This document shows, piece by piece, positions 28,220 through 38,289 of a DNA stretch of 64,000 bases (position 1 is the stretch's first letter; each line of letters starts with the position of its first letter). Source of the stretch: Bin80 sp026708685 (GTDB taxonomy: Bacteria; Bacteroidota; Rhodothermia; Rhodothermales; Bin80); contig OZ241742.1 in assembly GCA_965200955.1 (NCBI GenBank), positions 2,790,001 through 2,854,000 of the forward strand, given 5' to 3'. The notes under the pieces are model-generated. The model did no database searches and was not told where the DNA came from. It saw only the letters and a program-made list of their open reading frames with translations. The position numbers and the translations under genes were made by a program.

Positions 28220-28542
28220 GAGAACATCCCAGTTTAATCGGCAACTAAAAAACTTGGCAAGAAACACCGTACGTTACATGGTATCGTTCAGGAGCGTTAA
28301 ACAATATATGTACTGACGCTATACCAGATGGTGACTCGCTCACAAGGTTGCAAGGACTCCCAGTTTTTAAGATTCGTTGTAGCACAGGAGAGGATAAGGG
28401 ATTAAGATGTGGAGCACGAATCATCTAATACAAAAACGATTCAAAATTTGTTGCTTTGTACATTTATCTCAAAAGTGATAGAAATGACATTTCCGATAAA
28501 GAAATCTTGAAGGTTCTCAAAAGTAATCACCTCTATGAATAA
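28202..28542 (+). pseudogene. RelE-like toxin, copy B, disrupted
   Basis: Starts MDQRTVERTSQFNRQLKNLAR and then loses frame through small deletions near 28250-28300. It also has a TAA in place of a Tyr codon (GARII-stop-YKNDSKFVAL). The C-terminal third beyond that is intact and longer than in copy C: ALYIYLKSDRNDISDKEILK and on to NHLYE-stop. This shows that the ancestral toxin ended at HLYE. Confidence 0.8.
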
Positions 28543-28794
28543 TAGGCGATAAATGGTAAAATCAAAGTCCCCCGTCTCGAACGGAAAAAAGTTAATGGAT
28601 ATACTCCTACTCATTAACTTGAATGAATAAATGGTGATCGATTGAAAATGCATCATTGAATTGTCATTTTGTCTTCCAGATTCAAGACTTTCCTCCATTA
28701 TGACAACTATCAGTATCAATCTGAAGATTCATGATATTTCATGCTATCAGAATGTAAAAGTAACACATCAAGCAGAGTTATGGCAAGATTTGAA

Positions 28795-29992
28795 TCAACT
28801 CCTCAAAGTTAACATCCTGCATGGCCTTTCGATGAAACGAGTATATCTAGTAGATTCAAGAATGGATCTCACTGCGGGCCGTGCAGATTCAATGATTTTA
28901 TCCTTGGTGCGAGGATCAATAAGGACTATTGAACGGTTTCGTTGAGCATGGTACCAAAAGATCAACTGAGTATTGATTGCTTTGTCACCAAAACTGTAAC
29001 CACATACAATCAAGGTCTGGGTATTAGCTAATATTTGACGAAATCTATAATCGATGTCTAACATCAATCCCCAATTATATCTGGCGGGTTTATTGAATGT
29101 GCCTATCAATAATAATGAAGGATTTCGCAGATCTTCAATGAAATGGTAAATCGATTTTTCTAAGCATGACTTTTCGCATACACTGATTTCAGAACTTGGA
29201 AGATTTTCAAATTCCTTAGGCTCCCTCAAATGTAATCGTTTCCAGTCCACGGAGCCATGTAGTTTCAAAAAAAGGAACACATCCTTCATCAGAAAACTGA
29301 TTTCTCCATATTCGTACAGGATCACCCTTGACTGGATGATCAAATCCATCAGCAATCTTAATTCCTGATTGCTTCAAATGAGCTTCCACATGTGTATCAT
29401 GAGCCAATGTGGTAATGCCATTTAAATTCAATTTATCATGACAATGAACTTTTTTAATGATCTCCAGATGATCAACAGGAGGTTCTTCTTTGTCCCTGAG
29501 AACATCTTGGATAATGGCTTCAATCAACATACATGTAATCTCAAAAATTTGATCAAACACTAATCTGGTTCGATCATCAATGTCTAGTGAATATCTACTG
29601 TAAAATGCTTTAAATTCTGTTCTTTTGAACATATCAGATTTAAGTTGATTTATCATAGGCAGTAGTGTTGGATTTTGTAATTCAGTGTAATCATCCCTAC
29701 ATTGTGAGGCCAAATAGTATAAATGCTCGTAGTTAATTTCAAGATCTTTTTCACCACGGTAATCATGAAAATACTCACGGCTTTTCTCATGCAACCAGTT
29801 GATGATGATTGGGATCAGAGATTTAACCTCAAGTAGAGGTACAGGGCCACGATCCGGGAAATTCATAACAGAAAGACACTCTCCTTGTAATACTTTATTT
29901 GTTAGACATTTAGTAGAACTAAATCCGGCTGGTATAGAAGCACCTGCCCCTAAAGAACCAACTTCAATAATGACAGCTCTACTTGTATTCAA
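28795..29992 (-). pseudogene. SIR2-like (SIR2_2) protein with a frameshift
   Basis: Two overlapping frames form one protein of about 400 residues. N-terminal part (from about 29992): GAGASIPAGFSSTKCLTNKVL, the nucleotide-binding loop of bacterial SIR2-like domains. C-terminal part (frame from 29355): FLKLHGSVDWKRLH, then LLIGTFNKPARYN, then LIVCGYSFGDKAINTQL and IVLIDP. The frames must be joined near 29315-29330 (GDPV to LYEYGEISFL), so one base is missing or added. The start is uncertain: the only start before the loop is TTG. Related domains are NAD-cleaving effectors of anti-phage systems such as Thoeris and DSR; here it stands alone and is inactive. Confidence 0.82.
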
Positions 29993-30199
29993 TCCTCGGA
30001 GTTCTTTCAGTGTCTACCCTCGTAGCATATTGATTTACCCCAATCCCACGCTTATGTAATTAAATTTGATTCCAAAGATCACAGTGCGTATTATGTCAAA
30101 AACTCTCGAGAGCACATCAGCTTACTGAAAAGATTAATGAACTTTCAGAAACTGTCCTTGTTAAACAATGTTCTCACTCACTTAACTTACCACTATATC

Positions 30200-30421
30200 A
30201 TGAACGAATCAGATAAGATTCAGGAGAACATATCACCTGAAATATCTCAAGAAGAAGAATCTCAAACAGATTCCCTTGAGACAATTCTCGCTCGGCCAGG
30301 AGTTGCAGAAGTGATGAAAATATATAATCATTGGCAGGAATACAATAAAATAGTTGAAACCCATCGCTCTATCCTTGATGTGCCGGGGAGAATTATCACA
30401 AGTGATTCTTCAAATGTTTGA
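30200..30421 (+). CDS. Small acidic protein encoded with an SDH-type protease
   Basis: 73 residues from ATG 30200 (MNESDKIQENISPEIS); the frame extends upstream to 30137 without a better start. Very acidic N-terminus, then a predicted helix around ARPGVAEVMKIYNHWQEYNKIV. No family recognised. Its stop overlaps the protease start (TGATG), so the two are translationally coupled. It may be an adaptor, inhibitor or substrate of the protease (inference). Confidence 0.6.
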   Translation: MNESDKIQENISPEISQEEESQTDSLETILARPGVAEVMKIYNHWQEYNKIVETHRSILDVPGRIITSDSSNV

Positions 30422-31359
30422 TGCCTACATGGAGTGAAATTCTGAGTGAATTTCCTCATGATGGTACAGTAGTCAATAATATTGATGCTGTTCGCCGCAA
30501 GTATCTCACTCATCTTCGTAATCATACTGGTCGAAACTGTATTCTCTATTTTTCCGGGTGGTTACACAAGAATGAAACACCCCCAATCCTTCTTTCAATC
30601 AATGATGAGGATATGCAGGCATTGATGGAGGTTAGTTATGGGCTTCAGGGTACCAAACTTGATTTGATACTGCATAGTCCTGGTGGATCTGCTGAAGCCG
30701 CTGAATCTATCATTTATTATCTTCGTTCCCGTTTTTCAGATATCAGAGTGATTGTTCCTCAGCTTGCAATGTCTGCGGCAACGATTATTGCATGTGCAGC
30801 GGATGAACTTGTACTTGGTAAGCACTCATTTTTGGGACCAACAGATCCTCAATTTGTCATATCAACTGCTCTCGGGAGAAGAGCGATACCGGCTCAAGCA
30901 ATATTAGATCAGTTCAAGCGTGCTCAGAAAGAATGTGCTGATTCAAGAAAATTAGCATCTTGGCTACCAATGCTTTCACAATATGGCCCTGACCTTATTT
31001 CACAGTGTGAATTTGCGTTGAAAATGTCACAAAATTTAGTAAGGACATCCCTTGAATCATACATGTTCAAAGACGATCATGATGGTATCAAAAAATCAAG
31101 AGAGGTTTCTGAGTGGTTGGCAGATCATGAGAATTTTATGAGCCACTCCCGTCATATTTCGCGATCTGATATAGAAGATCATCACCTAAAAGTTTTACGA
31201 CTGGAGCAGGATCCTATCTTACAAGATCTTGTTCTTTCTGTGTTTCATGCTACAACTCACACTTGTAACCTATCCTCTGCCGTCAAGATTGTGGAGAGTG
31301 ATTTGGGAAGAGCATTTATTAAAGTGCACACTGCCTCATCCACTAATAACTCTGGCTAA
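30421..31359 (+). CDS. SDH-family (ClpP/SppA-fold) serine protease
   Basis: 312 residues from ATG 30421. The ClpP-like fold is clear: LDLILHSPGGSAEAAESIIYYLR, then VIVPQLAMSAATIIACAADELVLGKHSFLGPTDPQ. The Ser in MSAAT is the expected nucleophile and the GGSAEAAE loop forms the oxyanion region; this is the SDH_protease (serine dehydrogenase proteinase) group. No signal peptide or membrane segment, so it acts in the cytoplasm, unlike SppA. The C-terminal 120 residues are helical and specific. It is encoded with a small acidic protein in a mobile-element-rich area; a regulated-proteolysis or conflict role is inference. Confidence 0.85.
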   Translation: MPTWSEILSEFPHDGTVVNNIDAVRRKYLTHLRNHTGRNCILYFSGWLHKNETPPILLSINDEDMQALMEVSYGLQGTKLDLILHSPGGSAEAAESIIYYLRSRFSDIRVIVPQLAMSAATIIACAADELVLGKHSFLGPTDPQFVISTALGRRAIPAQAILDQFKRAQKECADSRKLASWLPMLSQYGPDLISQCEFALKMSQNLVRTSLESYMFKDDHDGIKKSREVSEWLADHENFMSHSRHISRSDIEDHHLKVLRLEQDPILQDLVLSVFHATTHTCNLSSAVKIVESDLGRAFIKVHTASSTNNSG

Positions 31360-31543
31360 TAAGGTGGTTCTCATTTGAAAAGAAAAGTTTCAAACGAGAA
31401 CGAAAGTTTATACAGATTGCAAGAGAGAGTTACCAAGATTGGCAAGGAATTTAAAATATCTCCTATGGTAAGCCTATTCATGATCCGTCCTTAGCTAAGG
31501 GAGAGTATTGAGAAGATATAAGTGTTCCACGCAATTCACTGTG

Positions 31544-31930
31544 TCATTTCCTGCTGATCCGCAATTCTACAATCTGTGCAATATCAGATATATCCCCGAT
31601 ATCTATATATACATGCTCCGCTGTTTCTTCTAATTTGAATATGAATCTAAATTCTCTCTGCCTGCGAAAGCGTTTATCCTTTGTGAAAGCGTCCAATTTT
31701 TTACGCCGTACCAGACGGTCATTCAGATCACGATACTTGACTCTACGAAATCGGGGCGGAATCTCCAAATGCCTCATTCTGCGTATGAATTCATCGCCAG
31801 CACCAACCAAAACTCCATAGATAATTTCGGAATCGGGTGCTACGACCCTTCTAATAAGTTTTTCTGCAGAGCTAGTCGTAAACTTCGCATTTAACAGGCA
31901 CTTACTTACAACAATTTCGATGAAGGACAT
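31544..31930 (-). CDS. Hypothetical protein, 128 aa
   Basis: Soluble and strongly basic in the middle (RRVKYRDLNDRLVRRKK, KRFRRQREFRFIF), ending with a strand-rich YIDIGDISDIAQIVELRISRK. I do not recognise the family. The composition is protein-like over its length and the frame is intact. It is transcribed towards the protease gene, with 184 bases between the two stops. Confidence 0.5.
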   Translation of the reverse strand: MSFIEIVVSKCLLNAKFTTSSAEKLIRRVVAPDSEIIYGVLVGAGDEFIRRMRHLEIPPRFRRVKYRDLNDRLVRRKKLDAFTKDKRFRRQREFRFIFKLEETAEHVYIDIGDISDIAQIVELRISRK

Positions 31931-32314
31931 AGATAATATATAAGAATCCAGTGCTCCCTCCTCCCATATTTTTACGTTATTCGCAACGCTTATATCCGTG
32001 TATTCATCTGAATATATACACCTATCATAATAGGCAAGGCTTATAATTCAAAGCAATTATTGATTATCGCATAGTTTGAATATTTTTCTTTACAGTGATT
32101 GCGTACTACTTCAACCCATCTATCGTACCAATACCAAGTTTTTGGTGTTACGAATACCCCATATCCTTTACCAGAATTTTTAGATCAAGACTTTTCCATA
32201 GCTGAGTGTGTTGATGCATATTGAATTTGGTGTAATCTTCATCGTTCATCATTTTTACTATTGCACTAGGTAAGTACTTTGGTTTTTCCCGTTCTTAATT
32301 ACTGCGAATTACGC
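31931..32314. other. Intergenic, with dispersed-repeat fragment
   Basis: No gene seen. About 31990-32015 has GTGTATTCATCTGAATATATACAC, part of which recurs near 9545 and 40748, followed by CCTATCATAATAGGC, a short hairpin of the CCTATT...AATAGG type. Confidence 0.4.
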
Positions 32315-32524
32315 CCGTTAGACAGCTGGAAAACAATCATCAATTATAGTAAAACCATGACCGATAAGTCTGGGCTGACCATTGATACCGAGTGCGTGAA
32401 AAAACAATATCAAACCGCGATCAAGATCTCCAAGCAACAGATGGATGAAATCCATCTATTGTCATATAAATTGTATCCACAGTGGAACTATGATCTTTAT
32501 CTCAGCAACGCAAAAATGGGATAA
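32315..32524 (+). pseudogene. ISAzo13-type transposase, C-terminal remnant
   Basis: Reads ELRPLDSWKTIINYSKT, then KSGLTIDTECVKKQYQTAIKISKQQMDEI and YPQWNYDL. I recognise this as the end of ISAzo13 (Rhodopirellula-type) transposases, where T-K-S-G-L, K-x-Y-x-x-x-I-K-I-S and W-N-Y are conserved. The upstream catalytic domain is missing. Confidence 0.7.
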
Positions 32525-32590
32525 ATGAAGATTTTATCGGACTTAAGTGTATAAGCTATTTTTTGGACAAGCACTAGGTTCAGACTGAAA

Positions 32591-35095
32591 TCATTGTATT
32601 TTCACAATTCGCCCAAAATGAATTACATTTTCATTTTGAGAATTGATCAATAAGCGATATAAGTATGCACCTGAGGAAAGATTTACTCCGTTGATTTCAA
32701 TTTCCCTACTCCAGCCTGGGGATAGATTTTTTGGAGATTGAAATATTACTCGTTTTCCTAATACATCAAATACTTCAACACTCACATTTGCTACTGATGG
32801 AAGATCAAATTTAAGTCGAGTGATTTCTCGGAAAGGGTTGGGATAGTTGCTATGGAGTATAAAATGATTGGGGAAAGTTTCTTGATCCCCATGAACAGGA
32901 CTATACACTTCAATGGTGAATGATAAAGTCACTTCAGAACCAGTTCTTGTATCGGTTGCAGTGTAGGTGTACAGAATTGGACCTGCTGTTACCTCACTGG
33001 GTCTTCCATTGATAGCTGGATTCGTTCTTTGATCTAGAAAATTAAGTCCTTGTGGCAGAGCAGGGCTAAGAGAATACTCAACTGCACCAACATTTCCAGA
33101 AACACGGGGCAAATATAAAGTAGATATCGTTTGTCTATTTGGAAATGATTGATTGGGGAATTCTCGGTTAAAAGTTAGAGCAGGAATAGGTAATATGTGT
33201 AAATTGAACATAAGACTATCCCGAAATCCTATTGCGTCTGTTACTGCATAGGTATAGGTATCTGAAGTGATCTGTGCTGGAATCCCAGTCAAGGTTCTGG
33301 ATGATGCATCAAAATCCAATCCATCAGGTAGTTCAGGAGTGAATCTATAAGTATATGGAGGAAAACCAGTTGAAAATTTAGGAAGAGTGTCAGGATTAAC
33401 TTGGGCATTCTGATAAAAAGTCAGTGTACCAATCTCGGATTCAAAGTAATTTTGATATTTTGAACAATTAGGGCCACGACTGTTAACAGATCTGAGCCAC
33501 ACCTGAAAATCAAGCTCAATAGGTGCACACAATTCTTTGTTATCATGAAATTCTATTCTAATTAGACTATCAATCTTCATGAGTGTCCTCGGAAGTGGAC
33601 CACTAAAATTATTTTCCCTTATAACAATAACTTTTAGTTTTTTGAGGTTGCCAATCTCGGGAGGGATAGTGCCAGACAGACTGGTACCAGATATGCCTAG
33701 AACTTCTAAATTCACCAGATTACCAATTTCGGGAGGGATAGTGCCAGACAGACGACTGTTACCAAATATGTCTAGAACTTCTAAATTCATCAAATTTCCA
33801 ATTTCAGGAGGGAGAGTGATGGTACCTCCTCCATTTACAAATCTAGTTGCCAATTGCTCTAAGGTGATTAAATCACCAATCACGGATGGTATATCAATTA
33901 AATCAATACTTCCGATTCTTACAAGACGTCCTCCATCAAAGGTTAAATTCCACCATCCTTGAAAGTAGGCCATATCCTGAGGAGTATGGCTAAAATTCCA
34001 GTTTCTACAGTTTGCACACACCTTATGAATCTCGCGCAAGATATTAAATACACTCTCTACGCTCAGAGCATTCTGTTCTATTTGAATTGTAAACGAAATA
34101 CTGTCCTGAGATCCTATTGCATCAGTAGCAATGTAAGAAAAGGTTGTTTTCGAGTAGGATTCAGTAGGACTTCCAAACAATGCTTGGTTTGAAGAGTCAA
34201 ACATCAAACCTTTAGGTAACTCGGCGGAAATTTTATAGATGATCGGAGGAACTCCACCAGATACGGATGGAAAAAATACTGGTACAATCGGTTGGTTAAT
34301 AGAGAATTTTAGATCATCAATCGTTCTTGAAAAAGATACGGATGGACATTTTTCTCCTGTGTATTTATCTAGAGACTTCACCCACGACTGGAACTCGTCA
34401 TCACCTGGTGCACATGCTCCACTATTTCTGTGATATAATGATCTCAAGAGATATAAATTTGTAAAATCTCTGGGAAGTGCACCAGTGAACTGATTATCGG
34501 ATAAATCCAGCTCATCTAAGTTCTTCAACTTACTTAGTTCTGGAGGGATTTCACCAGACAATTCATTATTGGAAAGGTTGAGTCCATCTAGATTTATCAG
34601 ATTTCCTAACTCAGAAGGAATTTCTCCAAACAGCTCATTATTAGAGAGGTTGATATCAACAATATTGATCAGGCCTCCTAATTCCGCAGGAATTGCTCCA
34701 GTTAGTTGATTATTTGATACATCCAGTGCGTCCAAATTTCTCAAGCTACCTATCTCAGGCGGAATTTCACCAGATAACTTATTTTCAGATAGATTAATTA
34801 GATCTACATTTGTAAGGTTTTCTAATTCAATGGGAATCGTACCCGTCAACAGATTATTGGATAAATTTAATTCATCCAGATTGGTCAAGCCAGTAAGGCT
34901 GGATCCGATTTCACCAGATAATCGATTATTGGATAAATTCAGTTCAACAAGATTTGATAACCTGCTGAGCTCAGATTGAATCTCGCCTGATAACGAATTA
35001 TTCGACATATCCAGAACCTCCAAATTTCTGAGATTACCTACCTCGGATGGAAGTATTCCCCTCAAGTTATTCTTGGAAAGTTCAATTGAAATCAA
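32591..35095 (-). CDS. LRR and He_PIG-repeat protein with T9SS sorting domain (3' part of a split gene)
   Basis: 834 codons. About residues 1-215 are plant-type leucine-rich repeats (NNLRGILPSEVGNLRNLEVL units of 24). Then follow putative Ig (He_PIG) domains (LPKGLMFDSSNQALFGSPTE), a second LRR block (EIGNLVNLEVL), two more He_PIG domains, and a C-terminal sorting domain (HSNYPNPFREITRLKFDLPS... YLYRLLINSQ). The frame is the same as that of the upstream subtilisin gene: only a TAA at 35105-35107 and three sense codons separate them. It was therefore probably one ~1473-residue secreted protease-adhesin. Alone this part lacks a signal peptide and would not be exported. Confidence 0.85.
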   Translation of the reverse strand: MISIELSKNNLRGILPSEVGNLRNLEVLDMSNNSLSGEIQSELSRLSNLVELNLSNNRLSGEIGSSLTGLTNLDELNLSNNLLTGTIPIELENLTNVDLINLSENKLSGEIPPEIGSLRNLDALDVSNNQLTGAIPAELGGLINIVDINLSNNELFGEIPSELGNLINLDGLNLSNNELSGEIPPELSKLKNLDELDLSDNQFTGALPRDFTNLYLLRSLYHRNSGACAPGDDEFQSWVKSLDKYTGEKCPSVSFSRTIDDLKFSINQPIVPVFFPSVSGGVPPIIYKISAELPKGLMFDSSNQALFGSPTESYSKTTFSYIATDAIGSQDSISFTIQIEQNALSVESVFNILREIHKVCANCRNWNFSHTPQDMAYFQGWWNLTFDGGRLVRIGSIDLIDIPSVIGDLITLEQLATRFVNGGGTITLPPEIGNLMNLEVLDIFGNSRLSGTIPPEIGNLVNLEVLGISGTSLSGTIPPEIGNLKKLKVIVIRENNFSGPLPRTLMKIDSLIRIEFHDNKELCAPIELDFQVWLRSVNSRGPNCSKYQNYFESEIGTLTFYQNAQVNPDTLPKFSTGFPPYTYRFTPELPDGLDFDASSRTLTGIPAQITSDTYTYAVTDAIGFRDSLMFNLHILPIPALTFNREFPNQSFPNRQTISTLYLPRVSGNVGAVEYSLSPALPQGLNFLDQRTNPAINGRPSEVTAGPILYTYTATDTRTGSEVTLSFTIEVYSPVHGDQETFPNHFILHSNYPNPFREITRLKFDLPSVANVSVEVFDVLGKRVIFQSPKNLSPGWSREIEINGVNLSSGAYLYRLLINSQNENVIHFGRIVKIQ

Positions 35096-35104
35096 GTTAA
35101 ACTT

Positions 35105-37012
35105 TTAAAAATAAAGTCCATACCACTTGTCAAAAACTTCAAAAGAAGGTGGTACTTGATTAGGATTCCATCCATCGTTTTTGGACCAATTTTCTCCATT
35201 GGTTGAAACATATAGAGAACTCAAATCATCATGAATGAGTGCTATTTGTAAGTTAATCACTAAGGAAAGATTTCCGATGTAGTCTGTAAACTCATCTCCT
35301 TCAACCTTAATTAAGAATTGGACAAATTGATTTATAGGAGCATCATTTTCAACACGAAACACAAAATCTATCCGAATGGAATTGCCTCTGGATAGAAAAC
35401 TAACATCATTATCTTTTTGGATATAGTCCAAGAACGGATATGATTCCACCTCTTCCAGTTCAATTGACAGATTTTCGGCATCTTTCAAATAATTTCTTAA
35501 CTCTGCGGTGATGGTAACCTCCTCACCAGGAGTATTGTCATTATTACCGTCATCATCCGTCCATTCTAATTTTAAAATACGAATAACAGGAAAAGACGGA
35601 GATGTATTAACCGAAGCTAAAGCATTAACGAATCCTTGCCCCAGTAGACCCTCGTATTGTGGATTTTCATGATCCATATTTTCGCTGTTAATTCGAATAT
35701 ACTCACGAAGCGTATCTGGGGGCAAATCAGGCTGTGCCGTTTTTACAAGAGCTGCCACACCCGCTACTAGAGGTGATGCTAATGATGTTCCATTGAAGTA
35801 ATCATAATCGTTATTGAGATCAGTAGTCCTAATTCTTACTCCAGGTGCAAAAACATCTACAGTTTTTCCATAGTTTGAAAACCGTGCAAGTTTTCTTGTA
35901 TTCTTCTCAGTTGCACCAATGGATAAAACTCGTGGATGATCTGCAGGATAATAATTATATGTATCAAGATTTCTGGAGTCATTACCAGCGGCAGCCACAA
36001 TCAGAGATCCCATATCTGTTGCGAGTTCTATCGTCTGATCCTCAAATCTAGTGCTTCCCGATCTCCTGCCACCCCAACTTGCATTAATGATATCTGCACC
36101 ATTGGAGGCAGCGTAAAGAATTCCTTCAAAACCGTAACGAATTTTACGGCATCCAAACTGTGCATTGATGTGCATCAACTTTGCATTCCAAGATGCTCCC
36201 GCCACTCCAATACCATTATCAGTCACCGCCCCTGCAGCTCCAGAAACCACAGTTCCGTGACGGCACCTCCCAGGTTGTGGATCGTTGTCAGAATCATCAT
36301 TATTGGCAAAATTGACTCCGTGCACATCATCAATGAATCCATTGTTATCGTCATCAATACCATTGTTTGGGATCTCATTAGGATTTGTCCAGACATTGCT
36401 CAGTAAATCTTCGTGATTCCATTCCGTACCAGAATCTACGATTGCGATGACTATATTGGATGAACCTTGATTTCCTTTTACGAATTCCCATGCCTCTGGT
36501 AAGAGTAATTGCAAGAGTTCAGGCTGGTTAGTAAACTCTGGATCATTAGGAATTTCTTCGGGAAATGGATCGTAAACATGATAGATCGTAACAGGCTCGG
36601 CATAGATGACCCCCAATGATGTATCCAGATCTTTTGCTACCTCAGTAGGTAGAATATCAGAGTTATACCTCACATGATAAGTCTGCCGAAGTGCTAATAG
36701 ATTCTCCTGAGTTTTTGGTGTAGGTTCAACATAATCAAGAAATGGATATACCCGTTCAATAGCGTATGTCTCATAACGCGAAATTTTTGCATCAAATTCC
36801 GAAAGTCCAGTCTGAAGATTCTTATTAGAAACTTGCTCGTCAAATTGCACGATTACAACATTAGACAAGTAGTAGATTCCCTCTATTTCAGTCACAGAAT
36901 GAATAAACTGGGGATCATTGGATATTATTGTTGAACTGTTGGTATTATCTAATTGCTGTCCAACGGCCGTTGAACTCATAAAAAATATAACGAAAATCAA
37001 TAAATGTCTCAT
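35105..37012 (-). CDS. Secreted subtilisin-like (S8) serine protease, 5' part of a split gene
   Basis: 635 residues. A signal peptide at 1-18 (LLIFVIFFMSSTAVGQ) is followed by an N-terminal prodomain of the fervidolysin kind, then the S8 catalytic domain with D193 (IAIVDSGTEWNHEDL), H252 (CRHGTVVSG) and S410 (FNGTSLASPLVAG). After it come CARDB-like segments and a linker, LSSLYVSTNGENWSKNDGWNP, which in many FCB proteins leads directly into LRR repeats. The TAA after KWYGLYF stops it just before those repeats (32591-35095, same frame), so the product loses its LRR domains and T9SS signal and may remain in the periplasm. Confidence 0.88.
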   Translation of the reverse strand: MRHLLIFVIFFMSSTAVGQQLDNTNSSTIISNDPQFIHSVTEIEGIYYLSNVVIVQFDEQVSNKNLQTGLSEFDAKISRYETYAIERVYPFLDYVEPTPKTQENLLALRQTYHVRYNSDILPTEVAKDLDTSLGVIYAEPVTIYHVYDPFPEEIPNDPEFTNQPELLQLLLPEAWEFVKGNQGSSNIVIAIVDSGTEWNHEDLLSNVWTNPNEIPNNGIDDDNNGFIDDVHGVNFANNDDSDNDPQPGRCRHGTVVSGAAGAVTDNGIGVAGASWNAKLMHINAQFGCRKIRYGFEGILYAASNGADIINASWGGRRSGSTRFEDQTIELATDMGSLIVAAAGNDSRNLDTYNYYPADHPRVLSIGATEKNTRKLARFSNYGKTVDVFAPGVRIRTTDLNNDYDYFNGTSLASPLVAGVAALVKTAQPDLPPDTLREYIRINSENMDHENPQYEGLLGQGFVNALASVNTSPSFPVIRILKLEWTDDDGNNDNTPGEEVTITAELRNYLKDAENLSIELEEVESYPFLDYIQKDNDVSFLSRGNSIRIDFVFRVENDAPINQFVQFLIKVEGDEFTDYIGNLSLVINLQIALIHDDLSSLYVSTNGENWSKNDGWNPNQVPPSFEVFDKWYGLYF

Positions 37013-37329
37013 GAATACAAGTTCTGTAATTTCATGGTGAGAAAGGTTAGATCACAATATTTAACTGGCTGATCTATCCTTAAAGGAATTCCTCAGTAGA
37101 AGTTGAACTCCGACCGTTATGCACTCGTAAATGCATCTTTTTGATGATTTTACTAAAGTGCCTGAGTTTGTCTATGCACAAAATGCTTATAGTTGGGGCA
37201 TGCAATGCAGTGAACATGGCACGGAAGAAGATCCTGCAGTGAACGATGAAATTCATCAGGGTTGATATAAAATTCTTGGATTTCTACCATCTAACGTTTT
37301 GAATACTTAATTGTCCCCAGCCCTAAGTC
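37013..37329. other. Intergenic with one small unexplained frame
   Basis: A 44-codon plus-strand frame at 37132-37266 (MHLFDDFTKVPEFVYAQNAY...) has protein-like composition but no recognised family. Otherwise nothing is seen. Confidence 0.35.
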
Positions 37330-37854
37330 CTATTTTAGCCGAGTTACTTGAACGACATCGCTGGTCCCATCAACATACATAACATAATGCCTCCCAAGTT
37401 TATAGATGATCACCGATGGATTATATGAATACCTGTATTCATACGCGAATTGGGACTGCTTCCAAATTTGACCATTGACTAACTCAACAATCGTATCTCC
37501 ACGCCAACCCTGAAATGAACCCCGGATTCGTGATTCGTTTACATTGAGAGGAACAACATGAACTGGTGATAAACCATCAACCTGCATTACATATGCTTGA
37601 TCTTGTTTATACAGATAAACATTAGGCATAAACTTGTAAGCGTACTGATAGGAATAACTAGCCTGTTGCCAATACTCGCCATTAATCAATTTTACGATTG
37701 TATCTCCCTCCCATCCCTCAAATGTGCCGTCAATTCGGGAATAGGGGCTTGGCGGGAGCTGACCCATTGATGGGTTAGCAAGAACGAAAGTGATCATTAC
37801 ACTTGTTAAACATGTTAAAGTCCTAAACGAAGCACAGGAGGTGAAAAGTTTCAT
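37330..37854 (-). CDS. Exported protein of two tandem ~65-residue repeats
   Basis: About 174 residues from the second ATG (MKLFTSCASF); a first ATG lies at 37866. A signal peptide ends near SMGQLPPSP. The mature part is two copies of one unit: S-R-I-D-G-T-F-E-G-W-E-G-D-T-I-V then L-I-N-G, W-Q-Q-A-S-Y-x-Y-x-Y and V-Y-L-Y-K, and again SRIRGSFQGWRGDTIVELVNG with W-K-Q-S and I-I-Y-K. I have seen this unit in other bacterial exported proteins but know no function. The Trp/Tyr-rich strands suggest a ligand-binding beta fold. Single gene unit. Confidence 0.75.
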   Translation of the reverse strand: MKLFTSCASFRTLTCLTSVMITFVLANPSMGQLPPSPYSRIDGTFEGWEGDTIVKLINGEYWQQASYSYQYAYKFMPNVYLYKQDQAYVMQVDGLSPVHVVPLNVNESRIRGSFQGWRGDTIVELVNGQIWKQSQFAYEYRYSYNPSVIIYKLGRHYVMYVDGTSDVVQVTRLK

Positions 37855-38289
37855 TTCAAAAATCATTGATTAAAGAGACGTTTACCCCCCCCATTTTTTT
37901 GTTCCAATTTTTGGAAAAATTTGAATCTACACGAAAATAGGATAAGGTGAGGCTTTTGGAAAACCTACCATTCAAATCAAAAAACGCCTCTCATGGCACC
38001 CAGGTCAATATTTCTACGAAAATATTGAGGTTTTGCAAAAGCCTCAGGTTTAATGTAAATTAGGTACACATATATTGCACTGTATTTCACTCTCACTAAA
38101 CCTTCATGACTATGCCTAAAAAGTATATCTGCAATTAGATGCCCACACTTGCAAGTGTGTACTGACGACGATTGATCTGTCGGGTGTGTTGGTATCTGCA
38201 ACTGAATTTCCGACATCTGAGTCTGGCTTGATCCATCAGATCACTTGAGTATCTTGCCTTAGAGGCATCTTCACTTGCAGGTAGGCCTG
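37855..38289. other. Intergenic
   Basis: A C-run and A/T-rich stretch follow the start of the exported protein gene. A frame at 37977-38216 on the minus strand has no recognisable features and is not supported. Confidence 0.35.

Noticed and set aside
28441..28719. Minus-strand 92-codon frame
   Set aside because: It is antisense to the C-terminal end of the copy B toxin, whose plus-strand sequence is conserved with copy C.
7316..35107. Alternative genetic code or stop-codon reassignment
   Set aside because: Isolated in-frame stops include TAG, TGA and TAA and are confined to accessory genes; core-like genes of more than 1000 codons contain none.
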